A stretch of DNA of 64,000 nucleotides from positions 527,979 to 591,978 of the forward strand of contig NZ_JAKFYQ010000001.1 in the NCBI RefSeq assembly GCF_021533835.1, given 5' to 3'. The notes under the pieces were generated by a model that saw only the letters and a program-made list of their open reading frames with translations, had not been told where the DNA came from and did no database searches. This document shows, piece by piece, positions 30,501 through 39,049 of this stretch (the first letter of the stretch is position 1; each line of letters begins with the position of its first letter). The stretch is from Synechococcus sp. Nb3U1 (GTDB lineage Bacteria; Cyanobacteriota; Cyanobacteriia; Thermostichales; Thermostichaceae). The position numbers and the translations under genes are program-made.

Positions 30501-31256
30501 TCAAAAGGTTGCGCCTCGATCTTGTAACCACTGGATGGCCATTCTGTGCTGGCGCTTTTGGGCATAGGCTAGGGGGGTATGTCCATCCTCATTGCGCGGG
30601 TTCAATTCAGCTCCGTTTTCGATCAACAGTTCCAACATTTGCACATGGCCTTCCCAAGCAGCCCAGTGCATCGGTGTGGCCCCAAAGCGATTGCGCGCAT
30701 TCACATTGGCCCCATACAAGAGCAAAAAGCGAGCAATGCCCAAATGCCCCTGGGTAGCGGCTTCGTGTAAAGGGGTTCGACCCGTTTCATCTGCAGCATC
30801 CACCGGAGATCCCTTCGCTAACAGCCGCGCCAGAATGCTTTTGCGACCGGTTGCCGCAGACCAGTGTAAAAGAGCATGGCTATTGGCACCTTTTTCGATC
30901 AATAGACCGATCACCTCTGCTTGATCGGTTAGAGCAGCCCGATGCAAAGGGGTATATCCATAGCGATCCGGGAGATGGATATCGCTCCCTGCCCACAACA
31001 GGCGATCCACAAGGGTGACTCGGCCCTTAGCTGCAGCCAAATGGAGGGGAGTTGCTCCCGTAGAATCCAAAGCATTGGGAGAAGCGCCATAAGCCAATAG
31101 CAAATCCAACAGTTCTAAGTTACCGAGAACAACCGCTTTATGGAGGAGGGTAAATCCTTGGGGATCGGGAGCATTGATATCCTCCCCTTGTTGTAAATGG
31201 GCTAACAGTTGTTGTGGATTTTGATCTTCAAGGGCTTGGTGAAGGGCTTCACTCAT
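30501..31256 (-). CDS. Ankyrin-repeat protein
   Basis: A 251-aa soluble protein made almost entirely of ankyrin repeats: about seven units with the TPLHxAA core (GFTLLHKAVVLGNLELLDLLL, GATPLHLAAAKGRVTLVDRLL, GYTPLHRAALTDQAEVIGLLI and so on). One unit (NSHALLHWSAATGRKSI) is shortened. A protein-binding scaffold with no enzymatic domain; partner unknown. The start region contains ATGAGT twice (31256 and, out of frame, slightly upstream); the ATG at 31256 gives MSEALHQALE. Confidence 0.88.
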   Translation of the reverse strand: MSEALHQALEDQNPQQLLAHLQQGEDINAPDPQGFTLLHKAVVLGNLELLDLLLAYGASPNALDSTGATPLHLAAAKGRVTLVDRLLWAGSDIHLPDRYGYTPLHRAALTDQAEVIGLLIEKGANSHALLHWSAATGRKSILARLLAKGSPVDAADETGRTPLHEAATQGHLGIARFLLLYGANVNARNRFGATPMHWAAWEGHVQMLELLIENGAELNPRNEDGHTPLAYAQKRQHRMAIQWLQDRGATF

Positions 31257-31401
31257 ACACACTCATACAAAAGAGTTGGGCAGAAAAACAGGGATCCTTG
31301 TTGGGGTAGAATGCTAAGCTCCGGGCAGCTTGGGCAAAGTCTAACACTGGATCTCTGTCGGTCGTCATACTGACAAACAAGGTGCTAGAGAGGGACTAAC
31401 G

Positions 31402-32050
31402 ATGGGGGAGTGGAGCTTGGTGATCGGCAATAAAAACTATTCTTCCTGGAGTTTGCGGGCTTGGTTACCCCTCAAGCAGGTGGGACAACCTTTTGAAGAA
31501 ATTCGGATCCCTCTTGATACCCCCGAGTTTGCTGAGCAAATTGCCCTCTATTCCCCCACAGGAAGGGTTCCCGTCTTGCGACATAGCTCCCTAATTATTT
31601 GGGATTCATTGGCGATTGCAGAATATCTAGCGGAGACTTTCCCCACAGCTTACCTTTGGCCCACAGACCCAGGGGCACGGGCTATTGCACGGGGCAGTCA
31701 GTGCCGAAATGCATGCGGGGTTTGCTGACTTACGGCAGGCGTTACCGATGGATTGCCGAGCCCGGCGCAGCGATGTGCGGATCCCGGCGGCAGCCCAACG
31801 GGATATCACCCGTATTCTTCAGATTTGGCAGGAGTGTCGGCGGCAGTATGGTCAGGGGGGCGATTACTTATTCGGTTCCTTTACCCTTGCCGATGCTATG
31901 TATGCGCCAGTGGTCAGCCGGTTCCAAACCTACGGGGTCAAGTTGGAGGGCATTGCGGCGGCTTATGCAGAGGCAGTGTTAGGGATCCCTGCTGTTCAGG
32001 AGTGGATGGTAGCGGCAGCAGCAGAACCGGAGACACTCGTGACGGTGTAG
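31402..32050 (+). pseudogene. Glutathione S-transferase interrupted by a frameshift
   Basis: The first frame (31402-31728) encodes a GST N-terminal thioredoxin-like domain (NKNYSSWSLRAWLPLK, SPTGRVPVL, IWDSLAIAEYLAE). The C-terminal helical domain continues in another frame to 32050 (AVSAEMHAGFADLRQAL, FGSFTLADAMYAPVVSRF). The switch is at the run GGGG (31691-31694): removing one G joins ARAIAR to AVSAEMHAG and restores a 215-residue GST. It is either a recent pseudogene, a phase-variable or slippage site, or a sequencing error. The intact protein would conjugate glutathione to electrophiles. Confidence 0.85.
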
Positions 32051-32196
32051 AACAGTATCCAGAAGGGCGGGTCTATGACTGGTCAAGCCTTGGTTGCCAT
32101 GGCATGATCGGCGTACCGATGGGTTGTTGCTGAAGAGCGTTTGCCAGAACCCATGGCCTAAGTTCCCTTTCCTCTCATCTACACCCGTTGCCGTTT

Positions 32197-32772
32197 ATGG
32201 ATTACTACGCGATCCTGAACGTGTCTCCTGAAGCAGATACGGAAGCAGTTAAGCAGGCCTTTCGTCAGTTGGCGCGGCAGTTCCATCCCGATGTGGCCGG
32301 GGAGGGATCCCGAGAACAGTTTCAGCAAATCCGCCAAGCCTACCAGGTGCTGAGCGATCCGGAGCAACGGCGGCAGTACGACGCACAACGGCAATCTCTG
32401 CCCCCTAGTACTTCAGGTTCTAGCCGGGAGGGTCGTGTCGTGATTCGCACGGGATCCCCTTCTGAAGACCAACCGGATCCAAAATTGCTGAAAGAGGGGA
32501 TTGCCCGAGTCAGAGCCGCTTGGCGCAACCGACAACTGCCTACTGCTGTGGCTCAAGCAGAGGCCCTCCTGAAGCGGTTTCCTCGCTCAAGTGAGGCCGT
32601 GCATATGCTTGCCTTAGCCTATCAACGCTTTGGGAATTACTTAATCTACGAAGGGCGAAATCAGCAGGCGGAAGCCTACCTGAGAAAAGCCCTGGCCACT
32701 GAACCGAACAATCGTGAATTAGCCTTTGAGGTGAAGCGAGATCTGGCTCGTTTGGGTGTTCAAAACGGATGA
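32197..32772 (+). CDS. DnaJ-domain protein with C-terminal TPR-like helices
   Basis: A 191-aa J-domain co-chaperone. Residues 1-65 form the J domain, with YYAILNVSPEAD, the essential HPD in RQFHPDV and the YQVLSDPEQRRQYD helix. No Gly/Phe or zinc-finger region follows; instead about 90 residues (residues 95-190) look like two TPR-type helix pairs (LPTAVAQAEALLKRFP, QQAEAYLRKALATEPNN). It should recruit an Hsp70 to a specific client. I use ATG 32197 rather than a TTG three codons upstream, because it matches the usual MDYY start. Confidence 0.88.
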   Translation: MDYYAILNVSPEADTEAVKQAFRQLARQFHPDVAGEGSREQFQQIRQAYQVLSDPEQRRQYDAQRQSLPPSTSGSSREGRVVIRTGSPSEDQPDPKLLKEGIARVRAAWRNRQLPTAVAQAEALLKRFPRSSEAVHMLALAYQRFGNYLIYEGRNQQAEAYLRKALATEPNNRELAFEVKRDLARLGVQNG

Positions 32773-32864
32773 GATTAACCCGTTCGTAGCGCTCCAAGAC
32801 GAAAAAGGGATCCCCATCTGAATAGGGATCCCAAGCGACTTAGACTGAACTTAGCAATTGAGGC

Positions 32865-33869
32865 TTAGAGCCTGTACTCCACACCTTGCACTTCATCAAT
32901 CTGGCGGATCACTTCCCAGTACTCTTTGTAGGTGATCGGAATGAATTGTTCTTCGCCACTCTTGCCGAACTCTTCTGCAAGCTTGGTTCCTTCCCACTCA
33001 AAGGTGAAGAAGGCTTCTTTCACTTTTTCCGCCAATTCCGGTTTGAGGTTGTAAACATACCCATAACCGGTGGTGGGAAAGGTTTGGGACACGTAGATAG
33101 CCCGCAGGTCATTTTTGTTCACGGCACCGCGAGCATCCATGCGGGTGAGCACCGAGTTGGCAATCGAAGCCACTTCGTAGTCGCCATTCACCACGCCCAA
33201 AATGGAGTTTTCGTGGCTGCCAGAGAACACCGCTTCAAAGTCACGGCCCTCGATCATGTCGAACTCAGCTTGCAGTAGCGCCGAGGGAGCCTTGAAACCC
33301 GAGTTAGAGGTTTGCGAAGTGAAGGCCAACTGGCGGCCACGCAGATCTTCGATAGACTGAATATCACTATCAGCCCGGACGATGATCTCCATTTCATAGC
33401 CAAAGCTGCCATCCAAGCTGGCCATCATGGCAAAGGGCACAAAACCTACCGCATTCACCGCCATGGGATTGGAACCGGTGTTAAAGCCGGTGACGTGCAA
33501 ACGGCCCGCCCGCATCGCTTCCAACTGAGCCGCATTGGATTGCACACCGAAGTACTCCACGTTTTTGCCGGTCACAGCGGCCATGTGCTCAAGAAACTCA
33601 CCCCAAACGTTCTCATATACAGAGGGATCCTCAACAGGGGTATAGGCGAAGATCAGAGTATCCGGGTCGATCCATTCGCTCGGATCTTCCGGGGCATCTG
33701 CCACCAAGTCGCCATCACGGTCGCAGAAACGCTCATCCATCTGCGGTGGACGGGGGCAATCTTGGGCTTGGGCATGCACCAACCCGGTCAAAGCCACTGA
33801 AACACCGGCCACGGTGGCAGCCAGGCCCACCAGCGCAGAGCGACGACCTGTCAAGAAGTTTTTCATCAT
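32865..33869 (-). CDS. PhnD-family phosphate/phosphonate/phosphite-binding protein
   Basis: A 334-aa type II periplasmic binding protein with an N-terminal export signal (GRRSALVGLAATVAGVSVAL; the twin Arg hints at, but does not prove, Tat export) and cleavage near VHAQA. The mature part carries the PhnD signatures FAYTPVEDP, GRLHVTGFNTGSN, LRGRQLAFTSQTSNSGFKAP and GDYEVASIANSVL. It should bind an oxidised or reduced phosphorus compound for an ABC importer. No PhnC/PhnE genes are next to it, so it is an orphan receptor here; the substrate cannot be told from sequence alone. Confidence 0.85.
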   Translation of the reverse strand: MMKNFLTGRRSALVGLAATVAGVSVALTGLVHAQAQDCPRPPQMDERFCDRDGDLVADAPEDPSEWIDPDTLIFAYTPVEDPSVYENVWGEFLEHMAAVTGKNVEYFGVQSNAAQLEAMRAGRLHVTGFNTGSNPMAVNAVGFVPFAMMASLDGSFGYEMEIIVRADSDIQSIEDLRGRQLAFTSQTSNSGFKAPSALLQAEFDMIEGRDFEAVFSGSHENSILGVVNGDYEVASIANSVLTRMDARGAVNKNDLRAIYVSQTFPTTGYGYVYNLKPELAEKVKEAFFTFEWEGTKLAEEFGKSGEEQFIPITYKEYWEVIRQIDEVQGVEYRL

Positions 33870-34030
33870 AGTGTGTATTGACTCCTCAGTGAGGGCTTAA
33901 TCTTTCTTCAAGGAACAGAAAGACGATAGCAACCTAGGGTTAAGTGCTTGTTAAGTTTAGGTTTAGGAATGGTGATTATCCACCCAGATCCGAGAAATTT
34001 CGGGCAGGGATCCCCTACTTGCCGACCGAT

Positions 34031-34753
34031 TTACTCCCAGATGCGCACCCAGGTAATCGCCACCAACAATCCGCCAAAACCCACAACGCCGGCCAAAAAT
34101 GCCCCAAAGTGCCCTTCAGTTTCGGGTAGTTCGTGCTTGAGCACTTGAAAGATCAAAACCCCAGCTACAAAGGCAATGCTGGCAGCTAAGGCTATCTCCG
34201 GCAAAATGGCCCTCTGCCCCATGAGCCAACCGGCAAAAAGGGATCCGATCAACAGCCAGCGCCCCCGACTGTCAAACAGATGGGGATGATGCTCGAATAG
34301 ATCTTTACAGACAATGCTGAGGTGGATCGCCAAAGCGATGGTCAGCAACAGACAACTGAGCCATTCTTGTACCGTGTGTCTTAGCAGATAACCCAGAAGT
34401 ACGTTGTAGAGCGCAAAGAAACTGATGTGAACAGTAAAGATCCTGGGATGCAGCCAAGCCTCTTGCTGCGAAGACTGGGCTAACCCTTCCAATCCGTACA
34501 CGGTGACAATGCCCAACAACATCAGCAGATGAATGTGCTCGATCAAGTAGCCCAGTACTGGCACTTCTAGGGGCATCAGGTGTTGTTGCAGCTCGGTCAT
34601 TTCCGCCAAAAAAGCCGTGAATACATAGGCTAGAGAAACCCCTCCACCCAGAGAGATCCAGTAGCGTTGCGGAATGTTTTGTAGGAGTTGCTGTAGCTGC
34701 CGGGTTAAGAAGATCACCCCAATCAACGCCAGCAGAAGGAATAGGCTGAACAT
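34031..34753 (-). CDS. Multipass membrane protein of unknown function
   Basis: A 240-aa integral membrane protein with about seven hydrophobic segments and conserved-looking histidines within or near helices (YLIEHIHLLMLLG, FTVHISFFALYN, AIHLSIVCKDLFEHHPHLF). The C-terminal motif KHELPETEGHFGAFLAG followed by a final helix resembles ZIP-like metal-transporter or ion-channel-like hypothetical proteins, but I cannot assign a family. It is divergent from the phosphohexomutase gene. Confidence 0.75.
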   Translation of the reverse strand: MFSLFLLLALIGVIFLTRQLQQLLQNIPQRYWISLGGGVSLAYVFTAFLAEMTELQQHLMPLEVPVLGYLIEHIHLLMLLGIVTVYGLEGLAQSSQQEAWLHPRIFTVHISFFALYNVLLGYLLRHTVQEWLSCLLLTIALAIHLSIVCKDLFEHHPHLFDSRGRWLLIGSLFAGWLMGQRAILPEIALAASIAFVAGVLIFQVLKHELPETEGHFGAFLAGVVGFGGLLVAITWVRIWE

Positions 34754-35025
34754 CCTGGCACCACAACTTTACAGAAACTGTACCCACATCAATACGCGGA
34801 GGAACTCCCTCGCAGATGCCTTGGGCCGTCAGTTTGGGAGCGAGATCTATGAACCCTGCGAGAAACACCTCTCCCATTCCCCCTGCTCAAGCTGAGAATG
34901 TCGCAAACAGAAGCTGATAAAGCAGCAAATTTTGCCTGAGAAGGGGCTGAGAAATCTGAGAGCACCCGCTTTTTCGCTCTCCTGAACGTGCTATGAGTTG
35001 ATGCGACGGGATCCGATATAGCACC

Positions 35026-36438
35026 ATGTTCACCCCCCCCATTCGCTTCGGCACCGATGGCTGGCGAGCCGTCATTGCTGATGGTTTCACATTCGAGCGG
35101 CTGAGCATTGCTGCCCAGGCTAGTGCCCAAGTGTTGACCCGTACCTACCCCGGCGAAGGGATCGTGGTCGGGTATGACAACCGTTTTCTTTCAGAACAAT
35201 TTGCGACCCATACGGCTGAGGTTGTCGCTAGCCTAGGGATCCCGGTTTACCTCTCCACTGGTGCCGCCCCCACCCCTGCGTTTAGTTGGGCGGCCAAACA
35301 ACAGGGATGCCACGGCGCCTTGGTGATCACCGCCAGCCACAACCCAGCCCATTATTCTGGCCTGAAGGTAAAAGGAGGCTTTGGCGGATCTGTCCCGCCG
35401 GAGATCACCACTCAAATTGAGCAGGAGATGCAAAACCTGTCCTCCGCCAATACCCAGAAAGCCCCGATTCAAAGCTGGGATCCCTGGCCAAGCTATGTCA
35501 CTCAACTGAGCCGCTTTGTGGATTTGGAAAAGCTCAAAGGCTCCCCAGCCAAGATTTGGGTGGATGCCATGTTTGGCTCTGGCTCGGGTGGCCTCACCCG
35601 TCTTTTGGGGGACACCATCACTGAACTACAAGCCTATCGGGATCCCTTATTTGGGGGCTTTGCCCCGGAGCCTTTGCCGCAGAACCTGCACAAGTCTTCT
35701 CAGATCATCGCAGCGGATCCCGCCCCCTTGAAAATGGGTCTAGTGTTTGATGGCGATGCTGACCGGATTGCGGCTATCGATGGCCAGGGGAACTTTCTCA
35801 GTCCGCAAATCCTGATCCCAATTCTGATGGATCATTTGGCAGGGCGGCGCGGATTGCGGGGCGAAATTGTGAAAACCATCAGTGGTTCCGAACTTTTCGT
35901 TAAGGTGGCAGAATACTACGGCCTGCCGATCACGGAAATGCCCGTGGGCTTTAAGTACATCGCCGAGCGCATGATGAGCACAGAGGTACTGTTGGGTGGG
36001 GAAGAATCCGGTGGTATTGGCTACTTGGGCCACATTCCCGAACGGGATGCCCTGCTCTCGGGGCTGTATTTAATCGAAGCTGTCACAGACACAGGGCAGG
36101 ACCTGAGCGAGATTTACCGTACTCTGCAAGAACGAGTCGGATTCACTTCTGTGTACCGACGTCGGGATCTGCACCTCGCCGATCAAACCCAACAAACTCA
36201 GGTTCTGGAAAAACTCCATTTGGATCCCCCCCTTGAAATTTTGGGGCAGAAAGTTGTCAAACACTTCGACCAAGATGGCCACAAATTGACCTTAGCCAAT
36301 AGCAGTTGGGTGATGATTCGGGGCAGCGGCACTGAACCTTTGCTACGACTCTACGCAGAAGCGCAGGATATAGAATCCGTTAACCATCTGCTTGATTGGG
36401 CCAGTGAAATCGCAAAGGGAGGTGCTCCTACGGCTTAA
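35026..36438 (+). CDS. Phosphoglucomutase/phosphomannomutase (alpha-D-phosphohexomutase)
   Basis: A 470-aa enzyme interconverting hexose 1- and 6-phosphates via a phosphoserine. The four domain signatures are present: IRFGTDGWRAVI at the N-terminus, catalytic Ser104 in VITASHNPAHYSG, the Mg-binding DGDADR in VFDGDADRIAAID, the sugar-binding GEESGGIGY, and the phosphate-binding RGSGTEPLLR near the C-terminus. GEESGG favours a glucose/mannose rather than glucosamine substrate, but the exact sugar is not certain. Likely roles are glycogen, sucrose or cell-wall sugar supply. Confidence 0.93.
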   Translation: MFTPPIRFGTDGWRAVIADGFTFERLSIAAQASAQVLTRTYPGEGIVVGYDNRFLSEQFATHTAEVVASLGIPVYLSTGAAPTPAFSWAAKQQGCHGALVITASHNPAHYSGLKVKGGFGGSVPPEITTQIEQEMQNLSSANTQKAPIQSWDPWPSYVTQLSRFVDLEKLKGSPAKIWVDAMFGSGSGGLTRLLGDTITELQAYRDPLFGGFAPEPLPQNLHKSSQIIAADPAPLKMGLVFDGDADRIAAIDGQGNFLSPQILIPILMDHLAGRRGLRGEIVKTISGSELFVKVAEYYGLPITEMPVGFKYIAERMMSTEVLLGGEESGGIGYLGHIPERDALLSGLYLIEAVTDTGQDLSEIYRTLQERVGFTSVYRRRDLHLADQTQQTQVLEKLHLDPPLEILGQKVVKHFDQDGHKLTLANSSWVMIRGSGTEPLLRLYAEAQDIESVNHLLDWASEIAKGGAPTA

Positions 36439-36470
36439 CAGGCCGAAGCAATGGATAATCCAAAGACCGT

Positions 36471-37199
36471 TCAAAGAAATTGGTGACTCTCCGGCTGCAA
36501 CACCACTTCACTGGGAACTGCATTGGCAGGTGCAGAGAGTGCAAACTGGATCGCCTCAGCAGCGGTGGCAGGACTTAGCATTTTGTCTCGTTGCACTTTC
36601 AAGCTAATCGGATCCCAGAAGGGGGAATCCACACCGCCAAAATAAAACAAGGTGAATCTCACCCCAAATCGCTTCAGCTCATCTGCCATACACTTGCTAA
36701 ACCCGACCACTGCAAACTTAGCCGCACAGTAAGCGGAGGCCATGGCCATGGGATGACGGCCCAGAATACCAGGAAAATTGAGAATATGCCCGGATTTTTG
36801 CTCTCGCATGTGATTGGCAACCCATTGACTGGTGTAGAAGCTGCCCTTGAGATTGACTGACAACATCTGCTCTAGATCTTCGGGGGTAATCTGGGGAGCA
36901 GGCTTTAGGATCCCAGCCCCGGCTAGGTTAATCAGCACATCAATGCGCCCATGCTTTTGTACCGTTTGGGCGACCAGAGCTTCCACCTGGGCATAATCTG
37001 TTACATCCACAGGGATCCCTAGCCCAGAGGCGGCCCCAAGAGCGGCAGCCTTCTCCACCAACGCCTGTAGAGGTTCCGCCCGCCGAGCCGTCAAGACCAA
37101 ATGGGATCCCGCCTGAGCTAACCGAGGCACAAGGGCACTTCCAATGCCACCCGTTGCCCCTGTGATCAAAATGACGGCTTGCGATAATGAGGATGTCAC
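36471..37199 (-). CDS. Short-chain dehydrogenase/reductase with missing catalytic Ser
   Basis: A 242-aa classical SDR. The NAD(P)-binding TGATGGIG is at about residues 13-20, followed by basic residues (LTARRAEPL) favouring NADPH, NLAGAG near 91, and the Tyr157/Lys161 pair in SAYCAAK. The stretch that normally carries the catalytic serine (NxSS) reads GHILNFPGILG, so that Ser is replaced by Pro/Gly. The protein may therefore be a weak reductase, use another residue, or have a non-catalytic role. Substrate unknown; neighbours give no clue. Confidence 0.85.
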   Translation of the reverse strand: MTSSLSQAVILITGATGGIGSALVPRLAQAGSHLVLTARRAEPLQALVEKAAALGAASGLGIPVDVTDYAQVEALVAQTVQKHGRIDVLINLAGAGILKPAPQITPEDLEQMLSVNLKGSFYTSQWVANHMREQKSGHILNFPGILGRHPMAMASAYCAAKFAVVGFSKCMADELKRFGVRFTLFYFGGVDSPFWDPISLKVQRDKMLSPATAAEAIQFALSAPANAVPSEVVLQPESHQFL

Positions 37200-37377
37200 T
37201 TTACGTTTCTTAAACTCTCTTCTCCATCATACATAGGGATCCCGCGTGGATCTGGGTTAGAGGGGCTGTAACAGTTGTCAAACTCGGGAACTGGTCTGGT
37301 CAAAGGAGCACAAACTGTATCTACACAAGCCTTAGCCCATCACCGAGAGTGGGGAAAGACGCGTTTGGAACCCACCG

Positions 37378-37653
37378 ATGCAACACCTTTTGATCCCCAG
37401 TAGCCGCCGGATCATTGCTGCCGATCTTGCTCCCCTTTCCCGTGGGCAAAAACTGGCTCGCATAGCCCACAACGCCCTGAACGCTCTGGTGGCTTGGCTG
37501 ACCCCCTCAGATGAACCCCGCATTTGGCGACGACGGGATCCCTCTGGCCGTTGGGTTTGGGAAATTCGCCATGGGCAGGAGCAGCTCACCCTCAGTGAAG
37601 AGAACCACGTGCGGCAGTGGGTGGAGCGCCACTACTACCATCTCAGACGGTAG
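37378..37653 (+). CDS. Small basic conserved hypothetical protein
   Basis: A 91-aa protein rich in Arg and Trp (RIWRRRDPSGRWVWEIRHG) with a helix-prone N-terminal half (RGQKLARIAHNALNALVAWL) and a histidine/tyrosine-rich end (VERHYYHLRR). No signal peptide or membrane helix. It is convergent with psbV2, with only one base between the two genes. Family not recognised; the conservation claim is an impression only. Confidence 0.6.
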   Translation: MQHLLIPSSRRIIAADLAPLSRGQKLARIAHNALNALVAWLTPSDEPRIWRRRDPSGRWVWEIRHGQEQLTLSEENHVRQWVERHYYHLRR

Positions 37654-37654
37654 G

Positions 37655-38212
37655 TTAACCGGCATCGGTCGTGCTCGGCACAGCTCGGAGAGCCATCAAA
37701 TCATTCGCTCCCCAGCCGGGGGCGACTTGGGCCGCTCTAAGAATAAAAGCCGCCAAGTTCTGTAGGGCCTCATCGTCCATCCAGGAAGGGGGCACCGGGC
37801 GGCAGCCATAGCTGAAATCGGAGCCATCGTAGCTGAGGGGATCCCGTTGGTACTCCACTAAGGCTTGGATCGTATCTCGGGGTGGGGTAGCTCCGCGCAA
37901 ATCTTTCAGGGAAAGGGAAATATTCGGGGCTGGCAGGGTTGCACCACCCACATGACAGTTCAGGCAAGCGGACTGGAAGCGATTTTTACCGTCCGTGAGC
38001 TGTTCTGGGGTGAAGGTGAGGGTATGCCCTTCGGCATCTAGGGGCAATTCCACCGGCCCACTCACCCGCAAATACTGGTTCACGTAGGTATCGATGCGAG
38101 CCGCCACCGGCCTAGCCAATCCCAGCCACAGCAGGATAAAGATCCCGATCCACACCCAGAGGCGAGACGGGATCCCTGACTGTCTCGGCAGCTTCTGACC
38201 CAGATTGGGCAT
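37655..38212 (-). CDS. psbV2: PsbV2, cytochrome c550-like protein
   Basis: A 185-aa exported monoheme cytochrome c. After a signal/anchor (VWIGIFILLWLGLARPVAA) the heme site CLNCH lies at Cys83, Cys86 and His87. Where PsbV has its sixth ligand histidine, this protein reads FSYGCRPV with Cys137, so His/Cys heme coordination is likely, as reported for PsbV2 of Thermosynechococcus. The start ATG overlaps the psbV stop by one base (TAATG), so the two are translationally coupled. The longer upstream frame lies inside psbV and is ignored. Its role is unclear; it may substitute weakly for cytochrome c550 in photosystem II or act in a redox side pathway. Confidence 0.9.
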   Translation of the reverse strand: MPNLGQKLPRQSGIPSRLWVWIGIFILLWLGLARPVAARIDTYVNQYLRVSGPVELPLDAEGHTLTFTPEQLTDGKNRFQSACLNCHVGGATLPAPNISLSLKDLRGATPPRDTIQALVEYQRDPLSYDGSDFSYGCRPVPPSWMDDEALQNLAAFILRAAQVAPGWGANDLMALRAVPSTTDAG

Positions 38213-38760
38213 TAGAGATAGCCTGCCAAGTCGCTGTGGCTTTCGCTCTTGGTGCCCCCCCAACCGGGCAGGGTTTTTGCCTGCACCAGAATATAGCCTG
38301 CGATCAGCTTTAGATCTTCATCGCTGAGGTTACGCAGACGGGGGTACTCGCTGAGGAGCTGAGTGTTGGGGTGATACTCCAGCAGAGACTCTGTCCCGTC
38401 GTAGGTGACGGGGTTCTTGACGTAGTCGACAATGGCCAGCACATTATCACGAGGGGGGGTTGCCCCTTCCAAATCAGAGAGCTTTAGGCCCACATCCGGG
38501 TTGGGATAGGTTTGGCCGCCAATGTGGCATTGGGCGCAGGTAGAGGCGAAGAGCTTTTTGCCCCTGGCCAACTCCCGCTCGGTAAAGGTAATGGATTCGG
38601 TCGGCGACAACGCGACCGCAGGAATATCTCTGGCGGCAGCCGCGAACTTCGGAGCCAGCCCCCAGCCAAATACAGCCACCAACGCGACCAAGATCAAAGC
38701 AAGGAAGCGACGGCACGCCAGCGTGAACAAATTTTGAAAAGGAAAAGATTTGCTAAACAT
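38212..38760 (-). CDS. psbV: Cytochrome c550 of photosystem II
   Basis: A 182-aa extrinsic photosystem II subunit that stabilises the oxygen-evolving Mn cluster on the lumenal side. A signal peptide ends at about residue 43 (KFAAAA). The heme is attached at Cys75 and Cys78 with His79 (CAQCH) and the distal ligand is His130 in LLEYHPNT, giving bis-His coordination. The C-terminus PGWGGTKSESHSDLAGYL is typical of the family. First gene of a two-gene unit with psbV2. Confidence 0.96.
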   Translation of the reverse strand: MFSKSFPFQNLFTLACRRFLALILVALVAVFGWGLAPKFAAAARDIPAVALSPTESITFTERELARGKKLFASTCAQCHIGGQTYPNPDVGLKLSDLEGATPPRDNVLAIVDYVKNPVTYDGTESLLEYHPNTQLLSEYPRLRNLSDEDLKLIAGYILVQAKTLPGWGGTKSESHSDLAGYL

Positions 38761-39049
38761 GGTTCTCCGTAGAGCAGTCTGAGAAGGGGAGGGGTCAACT
38801 CCGCTCCAACCACTAACCCGACAACAGGATCAAGAATAGACCATTAAGAGATCATTTGCAGACGGGATCCCCGGCCAGTTTTACAATCCGTTCCATTGGC
38901 CATTGTTGTTAAGTTTAATTACATGCTTAGGGTCGCTCCAGAGCCCATCCACGCGCAATCGCTACCCCCCTTTTTCCGAATCGGGATGCAGGTAACATAG
39001 AGCTTGGCTGCTCCAGCGCAGCCGAAATGAATTATCTGGGATTTTCTGC

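Noticed and set aside
30120..30567. Longer frames overlapping the AT-rich islet
   Set aside because: They start at TTG codons without ribosome sites or run through the terminator; only the ATG 30249 frame has a fitting site.
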